Assembly (NCBI GenBank): GCA_043758105.1
Contig: JAYVOF010000226.1
Coordinates: 1 to 8,469 of the forward strand
DNA from: JANPPS01 sp043758105
GTDB taxonomy: Bacteria; Pseudomonadota; Alphaproteobacteria; Acetobacterales; Acetobacteraceae
Reading direction: 5' to 3'
Length of the DNA stretch: 8,469 bases
Shown in pieces: positions 1 through 7,086 of this stretch (position 1 is its first letter; every line of letters starts with the position of its first letter). A model generated the notes under the pieces. The model made no database searches, was not told the origin of the DNA, and saw only the letters and a list, made by a program, of their open reading frames with translations. Position numbers and translations under genes: made by a program.

Positions 1-98
1 CACGGTTCTCGGCAGTCCACATGTAGCACCTCGCGAATCGGTGCTGCCGAGGGAATCACAACCGACTCCAGCGACTCAAGCTCTTTCCGAACGGACAC
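1..98 (-). CDS. Possible 5' end of an unrecognised minus-strand gene (runs off the window)
   Basis: From a GTG at 98 reading leftward, the minus strand stays open to the window edge (32 full codons). It would give a product beginning VSVRKELESLESVVIP and continuing SAAPIREVLHVDCREP. A TAA stop sits immediately upstream of the GTG, so this is the first possible start in the frame. About 63% of codons end in G or C, which is compatible with coding but not decisive over so short a stretch. No good Shine-Dalgarno sequence is seen upstream. I do not recognise the family. The same stretch in the chemoreceptor frame on the plus strand has a TAG at 24-26 and reads unlike a chemoreceptor before about 105. 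That supports the left 100 bases belonging to a different gene or to a rearrangement junction. It could equally be chance. Confidence 0.25.
   Translation of the reverse strand, partial: MSVRKELESLESVVIPSAAPIREVLHVDCREP
8..51. repeat. Nested inverted repeats at the left edge
   Basis: Bases 8-15 (CTCGGCAG) are perfectly complementary to 44-51 (CTGCCGAG). A second perfect pair, AGCACC at 25-30 and GGTGCT at 40-45, lies inside and overlaps the outer arm by two bases, so the two stems are mutually exclusive as RNA. There is no T-tract on either side, so this is not a convincing intrinsic terminator. It lies just left of where chemoreceptor similarity begins. It could be a rearrangement scar or element end, but it may be incidental, because it falls inside the possible minus-strand reading frame at 1-98. 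Confidence 0.4.
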
Positions 99-107
99 TT
101 AGAAGGG

Positions 108-1806
108 ACAAAAATTGCGGCCGAACTTGCATCGGTCGAAAATAGCCTTGCCACATACCTGCGCACGGTTCCCATCGGCGAAGAACGGCGTCTCGCGAAT
201 GAACTACAGCAACTATGTGTTATGTACAAGAAGGAGATCGAAAATGCTCAATCTTCAGCCGCGACCAAAAATAGTGTAAGCGATGGTAATTATCAGTCGG
301 ATGCACGCTCGACATTTAATCGGCTGTCGAAGAACATTCAAGATTATAGTTCTCTCAATATTTCCGGCGTGACCGCTGCGGTGACATTGACCTTTAAGCA
401 CGCCCAGCAAGCACGTCATTGGATTGTCGCCGGTCTGAGCATTGCCGCTGCTTTATGCAGCTTAGTTGGTTGGTGGCTCGTGAGAACCGTGGCAATCCCC
501 GTAGCCTCGATGGCTCGGGCGATGACCGAAGTGGCACATGAGGATTTGCAAGCGACCGCGCCGGGGCTCGGACGTCCAGACGAGATCGGGGCCATGGCGG
601 GAGCGCTACAGGTGTTTCAGCAAGGGGCCATCCGCAGGCTCCGGCTTGAGGCTGAAGTCGAGGAGCTGGGCCGGGCGGCCGACGAATTGCGTATAGAGAA
701 CGAGGCCGCGCGCCGAAGCTGCCATGACGCAGGCGAATATTGTCTCGTTGGTGGGTGCGGGCCTCAAACGGTTATCAGACGGCGATCTCACGGCCCGGCT
801 CGATCAGCCTTTTGCGCCGGCCTACGAACAGCTCCGCGCGCATTTCAACGCAGCGCTGATCGAGTTGCATGAACGGGTAAGCGGCATCGTCAGCAACACC
901 GATAATATCAAGTCCAGTACGATCGAGATCTCCCAAACCGCGGACGATTTGTCGCGCCGGCCGGAGCAGCAGGCTGCAAGCCTAGAGGAGACTGCGGCCG
1001 CGCATGAACAAATCACGATGGCGGTCCGCCAAACGGCCGAGGGGACGCAGCGTGTCGGCGATGCCATCGGCCACGTTCGGGACGACGCCGAAAAGTCCGG
1101 CCCCATTGTCGGCGACGCCGTATCGGCGATGGGTGAAATCGAGCGGTCGGCGCAGCAGAGTACCCAGATCATCGGCGTCATCGATGAGATCGCGTTCCAA
1201 ATCAATCTGTTAGCGCTAAATGCGGGCGTCGAGGCGGCGCGGGCTGGCGACGCCGGGCGCGGCTTTGCGATCGTCGCCGCAGAGGTCCGCGCGTTGGCGC
1301 AGCGTTCCGCGCAAGCCGCCAAAGAGATCAAGGCCCTGATCGCGACCTCGACCCAACAGGTCGGACGGGGCGTGACATTGGTGGGCGAAACGGGCCGTGC
1401 ATTCTCGCTAATTGGGGATCAAGTCGTGCAAATCAGCGCGCTGATGAAGGATATATCGACCTCGGTGCAGGAACAGGAGATCGGGCTCGCGGAGGTGAAT
1501 ACGGCGGTCAACCAAATGGATCAGGTCACCCAACAAAACGCCGCAATGGTCGAGCAGAGCACCGCCGCCCTACACGCGCTGGCGCAAGAGGCGGAGCAAC
1601 TGGCCGATCTGACGGGACGCTTCCACCTAGACGGCGACGTGGTCGCCGACACGAAAGCGCAAACTGCAACAGCCCAAATCGCACATCTTCGCCATGAGGG
1701 CAGCAAGGCCGAAAACAGCAGAAAGATGCCGGTGGCCATAGCCAGGGGAGCCAAAGGCCCGGCACAACGCAGGACCGAAACATATAGCGGAGGCTCGGTC
1801 CCGTGA
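108..1806 (+). pseudogene. Methyl-accepting chemotaxis protein, 5'-truncated and frameshifted
   Basis: This is the remnant of a membrane chemoreceptor that would signal to CheA/CheW. Chemoreceptor-like sequence starts around 108-114 (KIAAELASVENSLATYL, a helical sensor segment) with no ATG, GTG or TTG in frame before 222 and a TAG at 24-26. The first transmembrane helix and first sensor helix are therefore missing. A membrane helix follows at about 420-482 (HWIVAG to WWLV), then a HAMP linker with the family-typical PDEIGAMAGALQVF. At about 703-722 the frame must change. Reading NEAAR and then AEAAMTQANIVSLV restores continuity and is explained by one extra base in the run GCGCGCCGAAG. The signalling hairpin tip is intact (DEIAFQINLLALNAGVEAARAG, from 1183), with adaptation helices on both sides. 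The C-terminus has no CheR-binding WxxF-type pentapeptide. The ATG at 724 could start a soluble 360-residue signalling fragment, but it has no obvious need to be a real start. The family call is secure; whether the frameshift is biological or a sequencing error is open. Confidence 0.88.
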
Positions 1807-1824
1807 GGCACTCGATGCCAGCGA

Positions 1825-3299
1825 TCATCCCATGCGGGCACGCTGCACGGCTTTTTTCCACCCTGCATACAAATCGTCCCGCTCCAGTACGGTTCCTGAG
1901 GGCTGCCAGGATCGGTCCGGCATTCGCCGCTGGGCGATGTCATCGAGCGAGCCGAACAGGCCGGCCTGCAGCCCGGCGAGGCACGCGACGCCCAGCGCCG
2001 TGGTTTCGGTCACCGCCGCCCGTTCGACCGGGAGACGGGTAATTTCGGCCATGCGCTGCATCAGCCAATCATTGCCCGCCATGCCGCCATCGACACGGAG
2101 CGCCGGCATCGGCGGAATGCCGTCAAGCCGCATCGCCTCGATCAGGTCAAGCGTCTGGTAGCACACCGCCTCCAGCGTGGCGCGGACCAGGTGGGCGGCG
2201 GTGGCGGCACGGTCCATCCCGCATATCAGGCCGCGCGCGTCCGCGTCCCAATAGGGCGCGCCGAGGCCGGTGAGCGCCGGCACCACATACACGCCCGCGC
2301 TGTCCGGCACGCTCGCGGCCATGGCGGCGGACTCTGCGGCATGCTGCAACAGGCCCAGCCCGTCGCGCAGCCATTGCACAGCCGCACCGGTGACGAAGAT
2401 GCCGCCCTCCAGCGCATAGGTCGTGACACCCCGCAAGCGGTAGCCGACGGTGGTCAGCAGCCGGTTACCGGAGGCAACCGGGCGTTTGCCGGTATTGGCG
2501 ATCATGAAGGCGCCGGTGCCGTAGGTGCATTTGATGTCACCGGCCTCGAAGCAGGCATGGCCCACGAGTGCCGCCTGTTGGTCCCCGGCCATCGCGCCGA
2601 TTCCGATCGTGCCAGGAAGCAAGCCGGGTGCCGTGGTGCCGAAATCGGCCGTGTTGTCGCCGATGTCGGGCAGCAGGGCGGCGGGGATGCCGTACAACTC
2701 CAGCAAATCCCGGTCCCACTCGCCGATGTGGATGTTGTAAAGGCCCGTGCGCGCCGCGTTCGTCGCGTCCGTCGCATGAACCCGTCCGCCGGTCAGACGC
2801 CACAGCAGGAAGCTATCGATGGTGCCGAACGCGAGCTCACCACGCCGGGCCGCCGCATGGGTTTGGGTATGGTCCAGGAGCCAAGCGATCTTGGTGGCGG
2901 AGAAATACGGGTCGATCACAAGGCCGGTTCGTGCCGTCACCATCGGCTCGTGCCCGGAGGATATCAGATCGGCACAGCGCGCGGCGGTGCGGCGGTCTTG
3001 CCAGACGATAGCGTTGTGGATGGCACGCCCGGAGCGCCGTTCCCAAATAATTGTGGTTTCCCGCTGGTTGGTGATCCCGATCACGGCCGGCACGGCGTCC
3101 TCGATCACCTCCCGGCACGTGGCGACCGTGTCGGCCCAAATGACCTCCGGATCATGCTCCACCCAGCCATGGCCGGGTAGATTTGCGGAAGCGCCCTCTG
3201 CGCCGCACGTAGGACGGTGCCATCCCGGTCAAACAGGATGGCGCGGGTCGAGGTTGTGCCCTGATCGATGGCCAGGATAGTCGCGTGCGTGACCGCCAT
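1825..3299 (-). pseudogene. glpK: Glycerol kinase with a single-base frameshift near codon 43
   Basis: Glycerol kinase (FGGY family) transfers phosphate from ATP to glycerol in the cytoplasm, giving sn-glycerol-3-phosphate for GlpD. The start ATG at 3299 overlaps the glpD stop (TGATG). The N-terminus MAVTHATILAIDQGTTSTRAI contains the ATP-binding DQGTTSTR motif. The frame continues to QIYPA and then goes wrong. The rest of the enzyme resumes one frame over at GWVEHDPEVIW and runs to WKKAVQRARMG and a TGA at 1825. Replacing one missing base at 3169-3171 would give YPA-x-GWVEHDPE, the usual family sequence at this point, and a protein of about 491 residues, the normal length. Other family marks are present: NQRETT, GAMAGDQQAALVGHACFEAGDIKCTYGTGAFM, GAPYWD and DGGMAGNDWLMQ. 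The GTG at 3162 begins the long downstream frame but is not a credible start, because it would lack the ATP-binding segment. The gene ends 18 bases from the convergent chemoreceptor remnant. Either recent inactivation or a base-call error. Confidence 0.93.
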
Positions 3300-4792
3300 C
3301 ACGCGGTCCGGGCCAAATGCAGCGCCGTGTCGATCTCCGCCGCGGCCCCCGGCCGCACATGCAAGCCAAGCTTGGAGCGCCGCCACAGGATATCGTCCGC
3401 CGTCTGCGCCCACTCACGCCGGACGAGGTAGTCGATCTCGCATCGATGCAGTCCGCCGCCGAAATCCCGGCCCATGGCATCAAGGCTCGTTGCACCCGCC
3501 AGCACCCGGGGCGCGTCGGTGCCGTACGCATGTGCGGGCCGGAGCGCCAGAGCGGGCGGCAGGAAGGGGTGGCCGGCGGCGAATTGCGCGGCGAACCGGC
3601 CGAAATCGGCACCCGGCATGGTGCCGCCGGGCAGGGGGGCGGTGGCGGTCCAGGCCGGGCCGCAGGGGAGGGCCGCCGACAATTTCTCCATCGCATGCTC
3701 CGCCAATCGCCGATAGGTCGTGATCTTGCCACCAAACACCGACAGCAGGGCACCGCCCTCCTCAGGGGCGGTCAGGTCCAGCACGTAATCCCGCGTAACG
3801 GTAGAGGCGTCCGTGGCTGCATCATCGAACAACGGACGCACGCCGGAATAGCTGCGCACTACGTCGGCCGGTCCGATCTGCTGCTTAAAATAATAGTTGA
3901 CGACCGCGCATAAGTAATCGGTCTCCTCCGGGCTAATTCCGACAAGGGCTGGATCGCCCTCAAACGGGATGTCTGTCGTGCCGACCAAAGAAAAATCTCC
4001 CTCGTAAGGGATCACGAACACGGTCCGCCTGTCGATATTCTGCAATATATATGCCCAATCTCCATCGTATAGTTTCGGGACGATGATGTGGCTGCCTTTT
4101 GCCAGGCGTGCCTGCTTGGCATTGTTTTGACCGAGCGCCCGGCGCAGGACATCCCCCACCCAGGGCCCCGCGGCGTTCACCACCGCCCGCGCCTCGATCA
4201 CCTCGTGAACCACCCCTTCAAGTTCGAACTGCCACATCCCGTTTTCACGCCGGGCAGAAATGAGGCGGGTGCGGGTCAGGATGCGGGCGCCGCGGTCGGC
4301 CGCGTCCAGCGCATTCAGCACGACGAGGCGGGAATCGTCCACCCAGCAATCAGCATAGACGAACCCGCGGTCCAACCCCGGTTTGAGCGGCGCGCCCCTT
4401 TTGTCCGAGCCCAGCCGGACCGAGCGCGCCGCGTGCAACCGGTGCCGCGCGGCCAGGTGATCGTAGAGGAACAGGCCGAGCCGCACCAACCACGCCGGAC
4501 GCACACCCTTCTGATGCGGCAGCACGAAATCGAGCGGCCAGATGATGTGCGGCGCCAGCGTCAACAGGCGCTCCCGCTCCTGCAGCGCCTCCCGCACGAG
4601 GCGGAACTCGTAGTGTTCGAGGTAGCGCAGCCCGCCATGGATCAGCTTGCTGGAGGCTGATGACGTGGCGCCGGCCAAATCCCCCTGCTCGCACAGCACC
4701 ACAGACAGCCCCCGCCCGGCCGCGTCCCGCGCGATACCGCAACCGTTGATGCCGCCGCCGATCACCAGAAGGTCGATGCTGCCGCCGGTCAA
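3299..4792 (-). CDS. glpD: Aerobic glycerol-3-phosphate dehydrogenase (FAD-dependent)
   Basis: GlpD is a peripheral inner-membrane flavoenzyme that oxidises sn-glycerol-3-phosphate to dihydroxyacetone phosphate and passes electrons to the quinone pool. With the TTG start at 4792 the protein is 497 residues, the usual family length. Residues 7-25 form the FAD-binding Rossmann fingerprint (DLLVIGGGINGCGIARDAA). The family signature ATSSASSKLIHGGLRYLEHYEF follows, then GTTDIPFEGDP, SYSGVRPLFDD and LLSVFGGKITTYRRLAEHAMEKL. An in-frame ATG at 4843 would add 17 unconserved residues and overlap the end of hemB, so I prefer TTG with GGAGG four bases upstream. It lies 25 bases after hemB, and its stop overlaps the glpK start, suggesting one transcript and translational coupling to glpK. 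The segment at about 3881-4080 is only about 50% GC against about 69% nearby, yet its protein sequence is conserved. No damage is seen. Confidence 0.96.
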   Translation of the reverse strand: MTGGSIDLLVIGGGINGCGIARDAAGRGLSVVLCEQGDLAGATSSASSKLIHGGLRYLEHYEFRLVREALQERERLLTLAPHIIWPLDFVLPHQKGVRPAWLVRLGLFLYDHLAARHRLHAARSVRLGSDKRGAPLKPGLDRGFVYADCWVDDSRLVVLNALDAADRGARILTRTRLISARRENGMWQFELEGVVHEVIEARAVVNAAGPWVGDVLRRALGQNNAKQARLAKGSHIIVPKLYDGDWAYILQNIDRRTVFVIPYEGDFSLVGTTDIPFEGDPALVGISPEETDYLCAVVNYYFKQQIGPADVVRSYSGVRPLFDDAATDASTVTRDYVLDLTAPEEGGALLSVFGGKITTYRRLAEHAMEKLSAALPCGPAWTATAPLPGGTMPGADFGRFAAQFAAGHPFLPPALALRPAHAYGTDAPRVLAGATSLDAMGRDFGGGLHRCEIDYLVRREWAQTADDILWRRSKLGLHVRPGAAAEIDTALHLARTA

Positions 4793-4796
4793 ACAC

Positions 4797-4801
4797 CCTC
4801 C
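4797..4801 (-). promoter_or_regulatory. Shine-Dalgarno sequence supporting the TTG start of glpD
   Basis: GGAGG on the minus strand lies four bases before the TTG at 4792, inside the 25-base hemB-glpD gap. The spacing is slightly short, but this is the only ribosome-binding site near the point where GlpD homology begins. A GTG overlaps the same site but opens a different frame. Confidence 0.55.
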
Positions 4802-4817
4802 CGCGCGCGGACCTGGA

Positions 4818-5783
4818 TTAAAACCCCTCCCGAACCACGTCATGCGTGAAGTAGCTCAAAATGAGGTCCGCGCCGGCCCGCTTGAACGCCCCCAACGTCT
4901 CCCGCACCACCCGCGCCTCATCCAGCGCGCCCGCCAACCCGGCGAACTTGATCATCGCGTATTCACCGCTCACTTGATACACCGCGAGCGGCAGCCGGGT
5001 CTGATCGCGCAGCCGGGTCAGCACGTCCAGATACGCGAGGCCGGGTTTCACCATCAGGATGTCCGCCCCCTCCGCCTCGTCCTCAGCACTCTCGCGCAGC
5101 GCCTCCCGTGCGTTCATCGGGTCCATTTGATACGCCTTGCGGTCGCCGATCAGGTCGCACCCGGCCGCCGCGCGGAACGGGCCGTAAAACGCGCTGGCGA
5201 ATTTGGTGGAGTAGGCCATCACCGGCACCCCCTGGTGCCCGGCACCGTCCAGCGCCGCCCGGATCGCGGCGATTTGGCCGTCCATCATGGCGGACGGCGC
5301 CACCAGATCCGCCCCTGCATCCGCCGCCACCACCGCCTGCCGCGCCAGCGACGTGAGCGTCACATCGTTCGCGACGTCCCCGTCCCGCAACACGCCGCAA
5401 TGGCCGTGGTCGGTGTATTCGCAAAAGCAGTTATCGGTCATCACCACGATCTCCGGCGCGGCGTCCTTGGCGATCCGGGTCATCCGCGCCATCAAGCCCT
5501 TTGGGTTCAGGCTGTCGGTCCCATCCGCGTCCTTGGCGTGCGAAATACCGAACAGCATCAATGCCTTGACCCCGTCACGCGCCAGCATCTCCACATGCCG
5601 CGCCAGCGCCCGCTCCGGCACGCGGGACACGCCGGGCATGGAGCTGATGGGCACCGGCTCGTCCACCCCCTCCTCAACAAAAATCGGCAGGATCAAATCC
5701 TGGGCCGACAGCGTGGTTTCACGGACGAGCGCGCGAAGGCTCCCGGTGCGGCGAAGGCGGCGGAGGCGGGTTTGCGGGAACAT
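4818..5783 (-). CDS. hemB: Porphobilinogen synthase (delta-aminolevulinic acid dehydratase)
   Basis: HemB condenses two molecules of 5-aminolevulinate into porphobilinogen, the second committed step of haem and other tetrapyrrole synthesis, in the cytoplasm. The protein is 321 residues, standard for the family. Both active-site lysines are visible: K194 in YSTKFASAFYGPFR and K246 in ILMVKPGLAYLD. The metal site DNCFCEYTDHGHCG keeps three cysteines (C119, C121, C129), the zinc-binding arrangement of the E. coli type rather than the aspartate-rich version found in some alphaproteobacteria. The ATG at 5783 was chosen because MFPQTRLRRLRRTGSLRALVRE matches where the family begins. The frame is open to 5939, but that extension is low-complexity and unlike HemB. 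No strong ribosome-binding site precedes the ATG. It is the first gene of the hemB-glpD-glpK cluster, with 25 bases to glpD, and is separated from doxX by a 167-base gap with a strong hairpin. Confidence 0.97.
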   Translation of the reverse strand: MFPQTRLRRLRRTGSLRALVRETTLSAQDLILPIFVEEGVDEPVPISSMPGVSRVPERALARHVEMLARDGVKALMLFGISHAKDADGTDSLNPKGLMARMTRIAKDAAPEIVVMTDNCFCEYTDHGHCGVLRDGDVANDVTLTSLARQAVVAADAGADLVAPSAMMDGQIAAIRAALDGAGHQGVPVMAYSTKFASAFYGPFRAAAGCDLIGDRKAYQMDPMNAREALRESAEDEAEGADILMVKPGLAYLDVLTRLRDQTRLPLAVYQVSGEYAMIKFAGLAGALDEARVVRETLGAFKRAGADLILSYFTHDVVREGF

Positions 5784-5863
5784 TTGCCGAGTTTGCCGGT
5801 TCGCATCCGGGTTGGCGAGAGGGCAGGGCGATGAACAGGCAAATGGCGGCGCCGGGCACCGCC

Positions 5864-5913
5864 GTGCGGCCCGGCACGTGGACCCAAAGTCCGCCGCACC
5901 TACCGGGCCGCAC
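5864..5913. repeat. Strong intergenic hairpin between doxX and hemB
   Basis: The arms 5864-5874 (GTGCGGCCCGG) and 5903-5913 (CCGGGCCGCAC) are perfectly complementary over 11 bases. The pairing extends to 17 bases (5864-5880 with 5897-5913) with two interruptions. A further 4-base stem, GGAC at 5880-5883 with GTCC at 5889-5892, can close the centre around CCAAA. The element starts 37 bases after the doxX stop and ends about 80 bases before the hemB start, in transcript direction. No T-run follows on the minus strand, so it is not a classical intrinsic terminator. It could stabilise the 3' end of the exporter transcript, fold in the hemB leader, be an operator, or be a dispersed intergenic palindrome. 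Apart from it, the gap 5784-5950 shows no convincing gene or consensus promoter. Confidence 0.7.
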
Positions 5914-5950
5914 CTGCCGTGGCGGATGTTGCCGCCCACTCAGCAAAGAA

Positions 5951-6355
5951 TTATGGCGTCAAAACCCGCGTTGACCGGCCATCCAGTGAGTATGCGCCCG
6001 CCCCGGCCGCCGCGAACGCCAGGAAGCCGCCCGCGAGGCCGAGATTTTTCATGAAGTTGATCTGCTGTGCCATCTCGGCGAAATTCGTGTGCGCCAACAA
6101 CGCGGTCACCACACAAAATACCGCCAGCAGAAGTGCCACGATTCGTGTCTGAAACCCCACCAGGAGCAATAATCCACCGCCCAATTCGGCCGCTACCGCG
6201 ACGTAGTATGCAATCTCCGGCACGGGAACACCGATCTTGCCGAAATAGCCGATGGTCCCCGCCATGCCCATCAACTTGCCATAACCGGCCATGATGAACA
6301 GCACGCTGGCCAGCACCCGGCCGGCCAGCAACAGTATATTACTCGATGAACTCAT
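5951..6355 (-). CDS. DoxX-family membrane protein
   Basis: A 134-residue integral membrane protein of the DoxX family. Members are small four-helix proteins linked in various bacteria to redox or oxidative-stress functions, but most have no proven activity. Four hydrophobic segments are visible at about residues 7-28, 48-67, 71-89 and 105-124. Family-typical features are RVLASVLFIMAGYGKL in helix 1, the GYFGKIGVPVPE loop, AAELGGGLLLLVGFQTR in helix 2, and FMKNLGLAGGFLAF before helix 4. The ATG at 6355 is preferred over one 12 codons upstream because GGAGA lies seven bases before it (6363-6367) and the hydrophobic start fits. This ATG overlaps the stop of the hydrolase gene upstream (ATGA), so translation is probably coupled. 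It is the last gene of the exporter-hydrolase-DoxX set. Confidence 0.88.
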   Translation of the reverse strand: MSSSSNILLLAGRVLASVLFIMAGYGKLMGMAGTIGYFGKIGVPVPEIAYYVAVAAELGGGLLLLVGFQTRIVALLLAVFCVVTALLAHTNFAEMAQQINFMKNLGLAGGFLAFAAAGAGAYSLDGRSTRVLTP

Positions 6356-7086
6356 GCTGCTTTCTCCATTCTGCCGGCATAAGCATGGCATGCTTCGCCA
6401 AAACGGCGAAACAAGATGACGCTCTGCGGGTCGGCCGCAAACTCATACTCGGGATGCCATTGTACGCCCACTGCGAATTCTTGACCGGTCACCCACACCC
6501 CCTCCACCGTCCCGTCCGGCGCTATGGCCTCGGCCGACAGACGCCCGGCCAATCGGTCGATGGCCTGTTCATGGACCGAATTCACCATGATCTCGTCCTG
6601 ACCCCATAGCGCCCGCAGCCCACCCGCCAGCCGCACCGGATGCTGCAGCCGATAGCGATGGCCGCGCTCGCCCGGTCCGGCCCGGTGATCCAGCCGCGCG
6701 TCCACGTCATGCACCTGCTGGTGCAGACTGCCGCCCAGCGCCACATTCAGCTCCTGAATGCCACGGCAGATCGCCAATACCGGCATGCCCCGCGCCAGGG
6801 CCGCGCGGATCAACGGGAACGTCGTCTCGTCCCGCGCAGCATCGTGCTGACCCGGCGTCTCGTCCGGCTGACCGTAACGTGCTGGGTCCACATTGCTCGG
6901 ACTGCCCGGCAGCAACAGGCCGTCCAGCCGGTCCAAGATGCCCACCGCCGCGGGGCCGATCGGCGGGATCAGCACCGGCAGCGCGCCGACGCCGTTCAAA
7001 ACAGCCCTACTATAGCGCGGCAACGCGGCGTGCTGCGGTTGTCCGGCGATGTCACGTACGCAGGCGGGAATGCCGATCAAAATCAT
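6352..7086 (-). CDS. Gamma-glutamyl-gamma-aminobutyrate hydrolase family protein (PuuD/peptidase C26-like)
   Basis: A 244-residue cytoplasmic class I glutamine-amidotransferase-like hydrolase. In E. coli the relative PuuD splits gamma-glutamyl-GABA to glutamate and GABA in putrescine degradation; other relatives cleave other gamma-glutamyl compounds. The likely catalytic triad is visible: C107 in VLAICRGIQELNV, with H211 and E213 in VGVQWHPEYE. The family-typical LLLPGSPSNVDPARYG and VNSVHEQAIDRLA regions are also present. No other putrescine genes are adjacent, so the substrate cannot be assigned and I do not use the name puuD. The start ATG at 7086 overlaps the stop of the MFS exporter gene (ATGA) and has AAGGA at 7093-7097 six bases upstream. 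The stop overlaps the doxX-family start in the same way. Confidence 0.92.
   Translation of the reverse strand: MILIGIPACVRDIAGQPQHAALPRYSRAVLNGVGALPVLIPPIGPAAVGILDRLDGLLLPGSPSNVDPARYGQPDETPGQHDAARDETTFPLIRAALARGMPVLAICRGIQELNVALGGSLHQQVHDVDARLDHRAGPGERGHRYRLQHPVRLAGGLRALWGQDEIMVNSVHEQAIDRLAGRLSAEAIAPDGTVEGVWVTGQEFAVGVQWHPEYEFAADPQSVILFRRFGEACHAYAGRMEKAA

Noticed and set aside
1807..1824. Short GGCA/TGCC hairpin between the convergent chemoreceptor and glpK ends
   Set aside because: A four-base stem with no T-run is too weak to call a bidirectional terminator.
1851..1858. Run of six Ts after the chemoreceptor, considered as an intrinsic terminator
   Set aside because: No stable GC-rich stem directly precedes it, and the run is the complement of the conserved WKK codons at the end of glpK.
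3160..3175. Programmed ribosomal frameshifting as an explanation for the glpK break
   Set aside because: No slippery heptamer or adjacent stimulatory structure is evident, and glycerol kinases are not known to use frameshifting. A lost base is simpler.
2191..3180. Long open frame on the plus strand opposite glpK
   Set aside because: It mirrors the glpK codons on the other strand, is rich in Arg, Gly and Ala with no recognisable motif, and is explained by high GC leaving few stops.
4793..4843. ATG at 4843 as the glpD start
   Set aside because: It would add 17 low-complexity residues not typical of GlpD and overlap the hemB end. The TTG at 4792 fits homology and a ribosome-binding site.
4647..5834. 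395-codon open frame on the plus strand opposite glpD and hemB
   Set aside because: It spans two well-supported minus-strand genes and the gap between them, and its His/Arg/Pro-rich translation looks like an antisense shadow.
5958..5975. GTCAA/TTGAC inverted repeat considered as an operator
   Set aside because: The arms are only five bases long, lie inside the doxX-family coding end, and are easily expected by chance.
5945..5980. TTGACG and CATAAT-like hexamers on the minus strand as a hemB promoter
   Set aside because: The two motifs overlap closely rather than lying about 17 bases apart, and neither has a good partner at the right distance.
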